64,000 nt of DNA from Streptomyces noursei (GCF_001646665.1 NZ_LWBU01000179.1:68759-132758), one strand, 5' to 3'; positions 1-8,567 are shown, counted from the stretch's first letter. Numbers and translations are program-made. The notes: a model not told the origin generated them from the letters alone.

Positions 1-360
1 GTGGCGGCCTTCGTGCCGCGAGGGACGTACGGGGCGTCGAAGGCCTGGGTCGTGCAGTTCACCCAGGGCGCCGCGCGCGACCTGGCGGGCAGCGGGGTGC
101 GGCTGATGGCGCTGTGCCCGGGGTTCGTGCGGACGGAGTTCCACGAGCGGGCCGGGATGGGCACGGACAACATCCCCGGCTGGATGTGGCTCGACGCCGA
201 CAAGCTGGTGGCCTCGGCGCTGGCGGACCTGGCGCGGGGCAGGACGCTGTCCGTCCCCGACCCCCGCTACAAGGCGCTGATGGGCGTCGTGAAGCTGGCG
301 CCGCGCAACCTGCTCGGGGGCGTCAGCTCCCGGGCCGGCCGCAAGTACGGGCCACAGTAG
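1..360 (+). CDS. Short-chain dehydrogenase/reductase, C-terminal part
   Basis: About 119 residues of an NAD(P)-dependent short-chain dehydrogenase cut by the window edge; the Rossmann nucleotide-binding half lies upstream. The visible part begins near the catalytic motif, with Tyr and Lys in a YGASK sequence at residues 10-14, followed by the LCPGFVRTEF segment (the usual PG turn after the active site). The open frame starts exactly at base 1 with GTG, so the true start is outside the window. The substrate cannot be told from this part. The next gene lies about 150 bp downstream on the same strand. Confidence 0.85.
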   Translation: MAAFVPRGTYGASKAWVVQFTQGAARDLAGSGVRLMALCPGFVRTEFHERAGMGTDNIPGWMWLDADKLVASALADLARGRTLSVPDPRYKALMGVVKLAPRNLLGGVSSRAGRKYGPQ

Positions 361-506
361 GGCCCGTCCCCGGCCGCTGACCCTGCCGCTGCCGCTGCCG
401 CCGCGAGGGCACGCGGCGTTCCGGGAGCACCGGTTGCGGGAAGGATCGGGCGTCGACACTCCGCCGGGCTCCGACGACCGGGCCCAATGTCGAGGGGATC
501 TCCGCC

Positions 507-1745
507 GTGCGCGACAGTGCCGCCGAACGCCACGACCGACCGCCGGAGCGGGTCCATGTGCATGTCTCGTGCGCCGCGGGCGGGGACGGCGGCACCCGGC
601 GCCCGGCCGGCGGGGCGCCGGGCGGCACGCCGGGCAGCGGGGCCGCGCCGGGCGGCACGCCGGAGCCCGCCGGCGCCCCGGTGAGCGCCGGCGCTCCGGA
701 ACCCGGCCCGCTCGCGCCCTCCGCGCCCTCCGCCGAGCGTCCCGCCCTTCTCCTCGCCATGGGGCCGGGCATCGCCGACCGGCTGCTCACCGACGCCCAC
801 CGCGCCCGCCTCACCGCGCTGACCCACACCGATCCGCACCTGGTCGCCCACGACCTGGCCGCGCCCACGCCCATCGTGGCGTCCGCGCTCGCGCGGGCCG
901 AGGTGCTCCTCACCTGCTGGGGGGCGACACCGCTCACCGCGGCCGTGCTGGACCGGGCCCCGCACCTGCGGGCCGTCGTCCACGCCGCCGGATCGGTGAA
1001 GCACCACGTCACCGGTGCCTGCTGGGAGCGCGGCATCACCGTGACCTCGGCGGCCGCGGCGAACGCGCTGCCCGTGGCCGAGTTCACGCTCGCCGCCGTC
1101 CTGATGGCGGGCAAGCGCGTGCTGCGTGCCGCGCGGCGGTACGCCGAGGTGCGCGCCGAGCACGACTGGCTGCGGGAGCTGGCCGACAGCGGCAACCACG
1201 GCCGCACGGTCGGCATCGTGGGCGCGTCCCGCATCGGCCGCCGGGTGATCGGGCTGCTGCGCCCCTTCGACGTACACGTGCTGCTGTACGACCCGTACGT
1301 CACGCCGGAGGAGGCCGCCGCGCTCGGTGCCGTCGCGGTTCCCCTGGACGAGCTGTGCGCCCGCGCGGACATCGTCTCGGTGCACGCACCGGAGGTGCCG
1401 GCCACCCGTCACATGATCGGCGCCGCGCAGCTCGCCCTGATGCCGGACGGCGCCACGCTCATCAACACCTCGCGAGGCTCCCTGGTCGATGGGGCCGCCC
1501 TGCTCCCGCACCTCACCGCCGGCCGCCTGAGCGCGGTGCTCGACGTCACCGACCCCGAGCCCCCGCCCCCCGACTCCCCGCTGTGGACCCTCCCCAACGT
1601 GCTGCTCACCCCGCACGTGGCGGGCTCGCTCGGCAACGAGCTGCACCGCATGGCCGACCGGGCCCTGGACGAGCTGGAACGGTACGTACGGGGGATGCCG
1701 TTCGAGGACCCGGTGCTGCCCTCGGGGCTGGACCACTCGGCCTGA
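507..1745 (+). CDS. D-isomer-specific 2-hydroxyacid dehydrogenase family protein
   Basis: A 412-residue cytoplasmic oxidoreductase that should interconvert a 2-keto acid and a D-2-hydroxy acid with NAD(P). The catalytic core starts near residue 80. The nucleotide-binding region GIVGASRIGRRVIG is near residue 233, the catalytic Arg lies in NTSRGSLVDG, a Glu in DVTDPEP, and the His in LLTPHVAGS. The GTG at 507 has a good ribosome site (GAGGGGA at 491-497). It adds about 80 Gly/Pro/Ala-rich residues that the family normally lacks; the ATG at 759 gives a family-length start but has no visible ribosome site. The substrate is unknown. It converges on groEL1 across a strong hairpin. Confidence 0.82.
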   Translation: MRDSAAERHDRPPERVHVHVSCAAGGDGGTRRPAGGAPGGTPGSGAAPGGTPEPAGAPVSAGAPEPGPLAPSAPSAERPALLLAMGPGIADRLLTDAHRARLTALTHTDPHLVAHDLAAPTPIVASALARAEVLLTCWGATPLTAAVLDRAPHLRAVVHAAGSVKHHVTGACWERGITVTSAAAANALPVAEFTLAAVLMAGKRVLRAARRYAEVRAEHDWLRELADSGNHGRTVGIVGASRIGRRVIGLLRPFDVHVLLYDPYVTPEEAAALGAVAVPLDELCARADIVSVHAPEVPATRHMIGAAQLALMPDGATLINTSRGSLVDGAALLPHLTAGRLSAVLDVTDPEPPPPDSPLWTLPNVLLTPHVAGSLGNELHRMADRALDELERYVRGMPFEDPVLPSGLDHSA

Positions 1746-1806
1746 CCCCGCCCGGCGCGGCGGCCCGGGGCACCGGCGGCCGAAGGACCGCCCGGCGGTG
1801 GAAAGG

Positions 1807-1847
1807 CCGAGGCCCGGTGCCCCCGCGACGGGGGCACCGGGCCTCGG
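1807..1847. terminator. Bidirectional terminator hairpin between the hydroxyacid dehydrogenase and groEL1
   Basis: A perfect 18-bp GC-rich stem (1807-1824 with 1830-1847) closes a 5-nt loop between two converging genes. Lacking a long T run, it is typical of actinobacterial terminators and could serve both strands. Confidence 0.8.
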
Positions 1848-1863
1848 AACGCTCGAACAGGCG

Positions 1864-3486
1864 TCAGTGGGAGTGGCCGTGGCCGTGGCCCGCGTCCGCC
1901 GGCTCCTCTTCCTTCTTCTCGACGACCAGGGTCTCGGTCGTGAGCAGCAGGGAGGCGATGGAGGCGGCGTTCTCCAGGGCCGAGCGGGTGACCTTGACCG
2001 GGTCGATGACGCCGGCCTTGATCAGGTCGCCGTACTCGCCGGTGGCCGCGTTGAAGCCCTGGCCCTTGTCGAGCTCGGAGACCTTCGAGGTGATGACGTA
2101 GCCCTCGAGGCCCGCGTTCTCGGCGATCCAGCGCAGCGGCTCGACCGCGGCGCGGCGGACGACCGCGACACCGGTGGCCTCGTCGCCGTCCTTGCCCAGG
2201 TTGCCGTCCAGCACCTTGACGGCGTGGACCAGCGCGGAGCCACCACCGGAGACGATGCCCTCCTCGACCGCGGCGCGGGTCGCGGAGATGGCGTCCTCCA
2301 GACGGTGCTTCTTCTCCTTCAGCTCCACCTCGGTGGCGGCGCCGACCTTGATCACGCACACGCCGCCGGCGAGCTTCGCGAGGCGCTCCTGGAGCTTCTC
2401 GCGGTCCCAGTCGGAGTCCGTGGTCTCGATCTCGGCCTTGATCTGGTTGACCCGGCCGAGCACGTCGTCGCTGTTGCCACCGCCGTCGACGATCGTGGTG
2501 TCGTCCTTGGTGACGGTGACGCGGCGGGCGGTGCCCAGCACGTCCAGACCGGCCTGGTCGAGCTTGAGGCCGACCTCCTCGGCGATGACGGTGGCGCCGG
2601 TGAGGGCGGCCATGTCGCCGAGCATCGCCTTGCGGCGGTCGCCGAAGCCGGGGGCCTTGACCGCGACGGCGTTGAACGTGCCGCGGATCTTGTTGACGAC
2701 CAGGGTCGAAAGGGCCTCGCCCTCGACGTCCTCGGCGATGATCAGGAGCGGCTTGGAGGAGCCGGCCTGGATGACCTTCTCCAGCAGCGGGAGCAGGTCG
2801 GTGATCGCGGAGATCTTGCCCTGGTGGATCAGGATGTACGGGTCGTCGAGGACGGCCTCCATACGCTCCTGGTCGGTGACCATGTACGGGGACAGGTAGC
2901 CCTTGTCGAAGGCCATGCCCTCGGTGAAGTCCAGCTCCAGGCCGAAGGTGTTGGACTCCTCGACGGTGATGACACCGTCCTTGCCGACCTTGTCCATCGC
3001 CTCGGCGATGAGCTCGCCGACCTGCTGGTCCTGCGCGGAGAGCGCGGCGACGGCGGCGATGTCGGCCTTGTCGTCGATCGGGCGGGCCGACGCGAGCAGC
3101 TCGTCGGAGACGGCCTTGACCGCGGCGTCGATGCCCTTCTTGAGGGCGGCCGGGGAGGCGCCCGCGGCGACGTTGCGCAGACCCTCGCGGACCAGGGCCT
3201 GGGCCAGGACGGTGGCGGTGGTGGTGCCGTCACCCGCGATGTCGTTGGTCTTGGTCGCCACCTCCTTCACCAGCTGGGCGCCGAGGTTCTCGTACGGGTC
3301 CTCGATCTCGACCTCGCGGGCGATCGTGACACCGTCGTTGGTGATGGTCGGCGCGCCGAACTTCTTGTCGATGACGACGTTGCGACCCTTGGGGCCGATC
3401 GTCACCTTGACCGTGTCGGCAAGCTTGTTGACGCCGCGCTCAAGGGCGCGACGGGCGTCCTCGTCGAACTTCAGGATCTTCGCCAT
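1864..3486 (-). CDS. groEL1: Chaperonin GroEL1 (60 kDa), His-tailed paralogue
   Basis: A 540-residue group I chaperonin subunit that assembles into rings with GroES and folds proteins with ATP. It carries the ATP-site signatures TIGPKGRNV and AGDGTTTATVL and the family signature in AAVEEGIVSGGGSAL. Its tail ends in a short His-rich sequence (AGHGHGHSH) rather than the Gly-Gly-Met tail of classical GroEL. In actinobacteria this marks GroEL1, the copy cotranscribed with groES; the housekeeping GroEL2 copy is normally elsewhere and is not in this window. It starts 117 bp downstream of groES and is controlled from the CIRCE-bearing groES promoter. Confidence 0.96.
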   Translation of the reverse strand: MAKILKFDEDARRALERGVNKLADTVKVTIGPKGRNVVIDKKFGAPTITNDGVTIAREVEIEDPYENLGAQLVKEVATKTNDIAGDGTTTATVLAQALVREGLRNVAAGASPAALKKGIDAAVKAVSDELLASARPIDDKADIAAVAALSAQDQQVGELIAEAMDKVGKDGVITVEESNTFGLELDFTEGMAFDKGYLSPYMVTDQERMEAVLDDPYILIHQGKISAITDLLPLLEKVIQAGSSKPLLIIAEDVEGEALSTLVVNKIRGTFNAVAVKAPGFGDRRKAMLGDMAALTGATVIAEEVGLKLDQAGLDVLGTARRVTVTKDDTTIVDGGGNSDDVLGRVNQIKAEIETTDSDWDREKLQERLAKLAGGVCVIKVGAATEVELKEKKHRLEDAISATRAAVEEGIVSGGGSALVHAVKVLDGNLGKDGDEATGVAVVRRAAVEPLRWIAENAGLEGYVITSKVSELDKGQGFNAATGEYGDLIKAGVIDPVKVTRSALENAASIASLLLTTETLVVEKKEEEPADAGHGHGHSH

Positions 3487-3603
3487 GGGAGCGATTCAGC
3501 CCTCTCGAAAACTCTGGTTGACGAACCGCGCCCCTCGCCGCCCGGCAATGTGTCATCAGCGGGGGCCAGGGGCGCAGCTCAAAAGCAATCTTGCTCGGGT
3601 GAC

Positions 3604-3912
3604 TTACTTCTCGACGATCGCGAGCACGTCGCGAGCCGAGAGGACGAGGTACTCCTCGCCGCTGTACTTCACCTCGGTGCCGCCGTACTTGCTGTACAGC
3701 ACGATGTCGCCGGTCTTGACGTCGAGCGGCAGGCGCTCGCCGTTCTCGAAGCGGCCCGGGCCAACGGCCAGGACGACGCCCTCCTGGGGCTTCTCCTTGG
3801 CGGTGTCCGGGATGACCAGGCCAGAGGCGGTGGTCTGCTCGGCGTCGAGCGGCTGGACCACGATGCGGTCCTCGAGCGGCTTGATGGCAACCTTGGAGCT
3901 GGTGGTCGTCAC
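3604..3912 (-). CDS. groES: Co-chaperonin GroES (10 kDa)
   Basis: A 102-residue co-chaperonin that caps the GroEL ring. It matches the family along its length: the N-terminal strand IKPLEDRIVVQPLDAEQ, the mobile loop TTASGLVIPDTAKEKPQEG that contacts GroEL, and the KYGGTEVKYSGEEYLVLSARD C-terminus. The start is GTG at 3912. It is the first gene of the groES-groEL1 operon. Two CIRCE elements lie 100-175 bp upstream, so repression by HrcA and heat induction are expected. Confidence 0.97.
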   Translation of the reverse strand: MTTTSSKVAIKPLEDRIVVQPLDAEQTTASGLVIPDTAKEKPQEGVVLAVGPGRFENGERLPLDVKTGDIVLYSKYGGTEVKYSGEEYLVLSARDVLAIVEK

Positions 3913-4011
3913 GATCCGACCTCCCCCTTCGGAGATCTCACGGGGTTAACTGTCTGAGGTGGCGACCAGGTGGATCCGTCGTCGCGGGTGCCGGACCTGC
4001 CCGTCGCTGTG

Positions 4012-4038
4012 TTGGCACTCTCCAGTGGGGAGTGCCAG
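4012..4038 (-). promoter_or_regulatory. CIRCE operator 1 (HrcA site)
   Basis: An inverted repeat TTGGCACTC-N9-GAGTGCCAG, close to the CIRCE consensus TTAGCACTC-N9-GAGTGCTAA. It sits just downstream of the likely -10 box of the groES promoter, around the transcription start, where bound HrcA would block initiation. Confidence 0.9.
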
Positions 4039-4045
4039 GGCCGAG

Positions 4046-4073
4046 ACTATGACCGCGATTAGCACTCGGTCAA
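4046..4073 (-). promoter_or_regulatory. Candidate groES promoter
   Basis: Read on the minus strand there is a -35 TTGACC (4068-4073) and a -10 CATAGT (4046-4051) with a 16-bp spacer. The -35 box lies inside the spacer of CIRCE 2, and CIRCE 1 follows the -10 box, so the operators bracket the promoter. This predicts a transcription start near 4039 and a leader of about 125 nt. Confidence 0.65.
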
Positions 4074-4085
4074 GCGGAGTGCCAA
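4059..4085 (-). promoter_or_regulatory. CIRCE operator 2 (HrcA site)
   Basis: An inverted repeat TTAGCACTC-N9-GAGTGCCAA; its left arm matches the consensus exactly and its right arm at eight of nine positions. It overlaps the candidate -35 box of the groES promoter. A pair of CIRCE elements before groES-groEL1 is the usual arrangement in Streptomyces. Confidence 0.95.
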
Positions 4086-4185
4086 TTCACCGCCCGGTCG
4101 TGGCGTCCCGGGCCCCTGCGGACCCCTCGCGGACGCGCCCCGCGCACAACCCTCGAACGCGCCCGCGGGCACCTCTCGGCGCGGC

Positions 4186-5097
4186 TCAGACGTAGTCCTC
4201 CAGCCTCGCCACGGCGTAGCCCTTGGCCGTGACGACGTCCATCACCTGCCTGATCATGTCCGGCATGGTGCCGTTCCAGTCCTCCCGGCCGCGGAAGTGC
4301 GTCAGGATGATGTCGCCGGGGTGCAGGTCCCGGTCCCACTCCCGCCACTCCATGTGGTCGGGGAACGCCTCGGCCGCCCACAGGGGTACGGCCCGGACGC
4401 CGCAGGACCGGGCGGCGCGCAGGGTGTCGGCGTTGTAGTTGCCGTAGGGCGGACGGAAGAGCGGGGGCCGCTTGCCGTACCGCTTCTCGATGACGTCCTG
4501 CTGCCCGCAGATCTCCCGCTTCTGCTCCGCGTAGGAGAGGGCGGGCATGTAGCGGTGGTTGAGGGTGTGGTTGTGCAGGGCGACGCCCCGGTCCCGCATC
4601 CGCGCGAAGTAGCCGTAGTCCTCCTTGACCAGGTAGTCGCTGAGGAAGGCGCTGTAGGGGACGTCCAGCTCGTCCATCATCTCCAGCAGGCGCGGGTCCT
4701 TCTCGGCGCCGTCGTCGATCGTCAGGAAGACGATCCGCTCCTTGGTCGGGACGGTGGTGAAGACGGGCGGGAGGGCCGGGTCGCCGACGCCGAAGCCCTT
4801 GCGGAAGGTGATGTGCGGCTTCTCGGCCGCCGCCGGGGGCGGTGGCGCGGCCAGGGGCGTGGCCCGCAGGCCCCACTTGCGGGCGGCGAGGGCGCGGGCG
4901 GCCTGGGCCTTCTGGACCCGCTCCACGTACGCGGTGAGGGCGTCGGCCGCGCCGGGGGGCCGCTGGGGCTGCCGGCCCGCCGCGGGTCCGGCCCGACCGG
5001 CGGCCGCCCCGCCGGCCCCGGTCTCCGCCGCGCAGGCGGATCCGAGCGCCGCGACCAGCAGCGCGGCGAGCAGGGCCCGCGACCGCTTACTTACCAT
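4186..5097 (-). CDS. Exported polysaccharide deacetylase (NodB family)
   Basis: A metal-dependent carbohydrate esterase (family 4 type) that removes acetyl groups from a cell-envelope polysaccharide. After a basic, hydrophobic signal (SKRSRALLAALLVAALGSAC; the Cys makes a weak lipobox) and an Ala/Pro-rich linker, the catalytic domain shows TIDDG, HNHTLNH (metal His residues), RPPYGNYNADT and THFRGREDWNGT. The ATG at 5097 is preceded by an A-rich AAAAAGG; an in-frame ATG at 5124 is possible. It is divergent from the methyltransferase gene, with about 110 bp between them. The exact polymer (peptidoglycan or another glycan) cannot be told. Confidence 0.88.
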   Translation of the reverse strand: MVSKRSRALLAALLVAALGSACAAETGAGGAAAGRAGPAAGRQPQRPPGAADALTAYVERVQKAQAARALAARKWGLRATPLAAPPPPAAAEKPHITFRKGFGVGDPALPPVFTTVPTKERIVFLTIDDGAEKDPRLLEMMDELDVPYSAFLSDYLVKEDYGYFARMRDRGVALHNHTLNHRYMPALSYAEQKREICGQQDVIEKRYGKRPPLFRPPYGNYNADTLRAARSCGVRAVPLWAAEAFPDHMEWREWDRDLHPGDIILTHFRGREDWNGTMPDMIRQVMDVVTAKGYAVARLEDYV

Positions 5098-5206
5098 TCG
5101 ACCTTTTTGTCGTACTAGCTGCATGGCGCCGCATCCTGTCAGCGCGCCGCCCGGGCCACCGGCCGACACCGCCGCCCGGCGCGCACCATCCCCCGCCTGG
5201 CCCACA

Positions 5207-6391
5207 ATGGGCCGGGTGACCGATCTCGCCGCCTTCTCCGCGCTCCTCACCGATGAGGGCCAGACCCTGCTCGCCGCCCTGCGCGACTACAGCCCCGCCC
5301 AGGAGCTGGCGGTCGCCTCCCGGCTGCGCCGCGAGCACCCGGCCGAGCTGGTCACGGCGGCGCTCGGGCAGGCGCGGCTGCGGCAGCGGGCGGTGGCCAA
5401 GTTCGGGGAGCAGGACGCGCACCGCATGTACTTCACGCCCGGCGGCGTCGAGCAGTCCACGCGCAGGACGGTCGCCGAGCACCGCGCCGCCGTATTCGCC
5501 CGGCTCGGCGTGCGCAGCGTCGCGGACCTGTGCAGCGGCGTCGGCGGCGACGCGATCGCGCTGGCCCGCGCCGGCATCCGGGTCCTCGCGGTCGACCGCG
5601 ACCCGCTGACCGCCGAGGCCGCCCGTGCCAACGCCGCCGCGCTGGGGCTCGCCGACCTGATCGAGGTGCGCTGCGCGGACGTGACCGGGGTGGACACCTC
5701 CGGGTACGACGCCGTCTTCGTCGACCCGGCACGGCGCGGCGGCCGGGGCCGGATCTTCGACCCGGAGGCGTACTCCCCGCCCCTGTCCTGGGCCGTCGAC
5801 GCGGCCCGCCGGGCGCCGCACGCGGCACTGAAGATCGCCCCGGGAATCCCGCACGAGACGGTGCCGCCGGAGGCCGCGGCCGAGTGGGTCTCGGACGGCG
5901 GCGACGTGAAGGAGGCCGTGCTGTGGTTCGGCACCCGCCCCGGGACGGTCACCGCGACCCTCCTGCCCGGCGGGCACGCCCTCACCGGCCGGGGGCTGCC
6001 GGACCCGGAGGTCCGCCCCGTCGGGCGCTGGCTGTACGAGCCGGACGGCGCCGTGATCCGCGCGCACCTGGTCGCGGAGGTCGCCGAGGACCTGGGCGGC
6101 GGCCTGATCGACGGGACGATCGCGTACATCACGGCGGACGAGCTGCGCCCCACCCCGTACGCCACCGCCTACGAGATCACCGACGTGCTGCCCTTCAACC
6201 TCAAGAAGCTGAAGGCCCTGCTGCGCGAGCGCGAGGTGGGCACCCTGACGGTGAAGAAGCGCGGCTCGGCGGTAGAGCCGGAGGAGCTGCGCCGCAAGCT
6301 CAAGCCGAAGGGCCCGCACGCGGCCACGGTGTTCCTGACCCGCGTGGCGGGCGCCCCGGTCATGCTGCTCGGCCGGCCCGCCGCCGCCTGA
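5207..6391 (+). CDS. Class I SAM-dependent methyltransferase with THUMP-like domain
   Basis: A 394-residue cytoplasmic protein. The central Rossmann domain carries the SAM-binding motif ADLCSGVGGDAIALA and the acidic residue of VLAVDRDPLTAEAA. A DAVFVDPARRGGRGR motif follows; such DPPY/DPAR-type sequences are seen in nucleic-acid methyltransferases. The C-terminal part (FNLKKLKALLREREVGTLTVKKRG) matches the THUMP-like region of this actinobacterial family, suggesting an RNA substrate. The target base is unknown. The ATG at 5207 is used here; a GTG three codons later (5216) is equally possible because neither has a clear ribosome site. Confidence 0.8.
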   Translation: MGRVTDLAAFSALLTDEGQTLLAALRDYSPAQELAVASRLRREHPAELVTAALGQARLRQRAVAKFGEQDAHRMYFTPGGVEQSTRRTVAEHRAAVFARLGVRSVADLCSGVGGDAIALARAGIRVLAVDRDPLTAEAARANAAALGLADLIEVRCADVTGVDTSGYDAVFVDPARRGGRGRIFDPEAYSPPLSWAVDAARRAPHAALKIAPGIPHETVPPEAAAEWVSDGGDVKEAVLWFGTRPGTVTATLLPGGHALTGRGLPDPEVRPVGRWLYEPDGAVIRAHLVAEVAEDLGGGLIDGTIAYITADELRPTPYATAYEITDVLPFNLKKLKALLREREVGTLTVKKRGSAVEPEELRRKLKPKGPHAATVFLTRVAGAPVMLLGRPAAA

Positions 6392-6490
6392 CCGCCGGTC
6401 GCCTCACGACCGCCTGCCCCGGCACGGGCCCGGTCCCGGGCACGGGCCCGTCGGCGCCGGGAGCCGGCGTACGGCCCCGTGGGCGGCCGG

Positions 6491-7342
6491 TCAGCCCCGT
6501 GGCGGGGCCGCCAGGCGCAGGACCAGGCGGCGGTGGCCGAACGCCTTGGCCGCGGCGATCAGGCCGTGCACCCACAGGAGCAGGCCGGCGCCCATGGCGA
6601 GAGCGACCTCCGCGTAGGTGGTGGCACCGGGGCGCGCCGAGGCGGGGACCACCAGCGAGAGCCCCAGCCCGGCCGCGCACAGCGCGAACGACAGCAGCAG
6701 CCACGTCACGCTCGCCCCCGGCATCCGCACGTCCGCGCCCCGGACGGGGGCGGGGTCGAGGGCCGCCCACGCGAGCAGCCGCGCCCGCAGCGCGCGGTCC
6801 CGGCGGAGCCCCGCGACGACCAGGACGGCGAGGGGCACGACGACGGCCAGGCCCAGGCAGGCCGCGAGGGCGGCCAGCAGGCCCGTCAACGGGTCCGACG
6901 GCCCGCCGAGCGAGACGATCGCCGCGCCGGTGAAGCCCCAGCCGCACTCCAGCCCCAGCAGCGTCAGGAGGAAGAGCGCGAGCCGCCTGCCGCCCAGCAG
7001 CCGCCGGTTCAGCCCGCCGATCGCCGCCGCGCGGTCGGCGAGCAGCGCGGCGCGGTCGGGCCAGGTGCGCAGATGCGCGGGCGGCGGAGGCGGCGGCACG
7101 TCCGCCGCCCCGGGCGCCGCGGCCGGGAACGGGGTCACGGGCGGAGCGAACGCGGCCGACGGGAAGGCCGGTGACGGGACGTCTGGTGACGGGGACGCCG
7201 GTGACGGGAAGTCCGGTGACGGGAAGCCGGGTGACGGGGAGTCCGGTGACGGGGACGCCTGTGACGGAGACGCCTGTGACGGGAAGTCCGATGACGGGAA
7301 ATCTGGTGACGGGGACGCGGGCAGTGGTTCAGGACCGGGCAC
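6491..7342 (-). CDS. Pro/Ser-repeat multispan membrane protein of unknown function
   Basis: A 283-residue protein. Residues 1-65 are an imperfect pentapeptide array of the type SPxFP, encoded by a 15-bp minisatellite; a proline-rich stretch (DVPPPPPPAH) follows. The rest has about four hydrophobic segments (LALFLLTLLGLECGWGF, LAALAACLGLAVVVPLAVLVV, VTWLLLSFALCAAGLGLSL, VALAMGAGLLLWVHGLI). The GTG start overlaps the 3' end of the sigma factor gene by 14 bp, which suggests translational coupling. The repeat arm is probably cytoplasmic because no signal peptide precedes it. I do not recognise the family. Confidence 0.65.
   Translation of the reverse strand: MPGPEPLPASPSPDFPSSDFPSQASPSQASPSPDSPSPGFPSPDFPSPASPSPDVPSPAFPSAAFAPPVTPFPAAAPGAADVPPPPPPAHLRTWPDRAALLADRAAAIGGLNRRLLGGRRLALFLLTLLGLECGWGFTGAAIVSLGGPSDPLTGLLAALAACLGLAVVVPLAVLVVAGLRRDRALRARLLAWAALDPAPVRGADVRMPGASVTWLLLSFALCAAGLGLSLVVPASARPGATTYAEVALAMGAGLLLWVHGLIAAAKAFGHRRLVLRLAAPPRG
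7170..7319. repeat. 15-bp minisatellite, about 10 units, in frame
   Basis: Ten head-to-tail 15-bp units close to GGTGACGGGAAGTCC run from 7170 to 7319. They lie wholly inside the membrane-protein gene on the minus strand, each unit encoding five residues (SPDFP, SPASP and similar). Substitutions are scattered but length is strictly 15 bp, so the frame is kept. Expansion or contraction by slippage would alter only the arm length. Confidence 0.92.
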
Positions 7343-8567
7343 CGTCCGAGGCTAGCTCCCCCGCCCTGGCGAGCAGCAGGGCCCTCTCCCGGGCGTTGCG
7401 CGCCAGCGAGGCGGCCCGCTCCAGCTCCGCCCGTGCCTCGTCGTCACGCCCCAGCCGGGCCAGCAGGTCACCCCGTACGCTCGGCAGCAAGTGGTAGTCC
7501 TTCAGGGCCGGTTCAGCGGCCAGGGCGTCCACGATCACCAGCCCCGCCGCCGGACCGTCGGCCATCGAGACGGCCACCGCGCGGTTGAGCTCCACCACCG
7601 GGGAGGGGGCGACGGCGGCCAGCCGCCCGTACAGGACGGCGATGGTCGCCCAGTCGGTCTCCTCGTACCGCGGTGCCCGGGCGTGGCAGGCCGCGATCGC
7701 CGCCTGGAGGGCGTACGGTCCCGTCCCCGCCCGCTCCAGCGACGCGAAGCCCCGCCGGATCAGCCGCCGGTCCCAGCGCCTCCGGTTCTGGTCGGCCAGC
7801 AGCACCGGCTCGCCGTCCGGCCCGGTGCGCGCCGCCGTCCGCGAGGCCTGGAGCTCCAACAGCGCGGCGAGCCCGTGCACCTCCGGTTCGCCGGGCATCA
7901 GTCCGGCCAGCACGCGGGCCAGCCGCAGCGCGTCCTCGCACAGGCCCGGGCGCAGCCAGTGGTCGCCGGCGGTCGCCGCGTACCCCTCGTTGAAGATCAG
8001 GTAGATGACCTCCAGCACGGAGGCCAGGCGCGCCGCCCGGTCCCGGCCGCCGGGCACCTCGAAGGGCACGCCCGCCCGGGCGAGGGACCGTTTCGCCCGG
8101 ACGATCCGCTGCGCGACCGTCGCCTCGGGCACCAGGAAGGCCCGGGCGATCTCCTCCGTGGTCAGGCCGCCCAGCAGCCGCAGCGTGAGCGCCACGCGCC
8201 CGTCGGCGGAGAGCACCGGGTGGCAGGCGGTGAAGACCAGCCTCAGCAGGTCGTCGTCGATGTCGTCCGGCTCGGCCGGCTCCGGTTCGTACGCGGTCTC
8301 CAGGTCGCGCCCGACCTCGGCGAGCTTGCGCGCGTATGTCTCCCGGCGGCGTACGAGGTCGACGGCGCGGTTCCTGGCCGTGGCCATGAGCCAGGCTCCC
8401 GGCCTGTCCGGGACGCCCGACTCCGGCCACTGCTCCAGGGCGGCGACCAGGGCGTCCTGCGCCAGCTCCTCCGCGATGCCCACGTCGCGGACGATCCTGG
8501 CGACGGCCGCGATGATCCGCGCCGACTCGATCCTGAACACCGTCTCCACGGCGTGGGGTGCGCTCAC
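7329..8567 (-). CDS. ECF-type RNA polymerase sigma factor with long C-terminal extension
   Basis: A 412-residue alternative sigma factor. Region 2 spans roughly residues 10-70 (AEELAQDALVAALEQWP through GAWLMATARNRAVDLVRRR). Region 4 follows (LRLLGGLTTEEIARAFLVPEATVAQRIVRAKR). The last 240 residues are the helical, repeat-like extension typical of the actinobacterial ECF family with a DUF6596-type C-terminus. No anti-sigma gene is adjacent; instead a YCII protein lies directly upstream, the usual partner for this family. The GTG at 8567 was chosen because homologous sequence starts here. Its role is not known; the extension may control activity. Confidence 0.85.
   Translation of the reverse strand: MSAPHAVETVFRIESARIIAAVARIVRDVGIAEELAQDALVAALEQWPESGVPDRPGAWLMATARNRAVDLVRRRETYARKLAEVGRDLETAYEPEPAEPDDIDDDLLRLVFTACHPVLSADGRVALTLRLLGGLTTEEIARAFLVPEATVAQRIVRAKRSLARAGVPFEVPGGRDRAARLASVLEVIYLIFNEGYAATAGDHWLRPGLCEDALRLARVLAGLMPGEPEVHGLAALLELQASRTAARTGPDGEPVLLADQNRRRWDRRLIRRGFASLERAGTGPYALQAAIAACHARAPRYEETDWATIAVLYGRLAAVAPSPVVELNRAVAVSMADGPAAGLVIVDALAAEPALKDYHLLPSVRGDLLARLGRDDEARAELERAASLARNARERALLLARAGELASDGARS

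Noticed and set aside
1798..3957. A 719-codon open frame opposite groEL1-groES, and similar long frames opposite fusA (57787-59979), tuf and the PIG-L gene
   Set aside because: They mirror highly conserved genes in the frame left open by GC-rich third positions, have atypical composition (long Asp/Gly/Leu/Val runs) and no ribosome sites.
7170..7319. CRISPR-like array
   Set aside because: Units are only 15 bp, contiguous without spacers and in frame within a gene, so this is a coding minisatellite.
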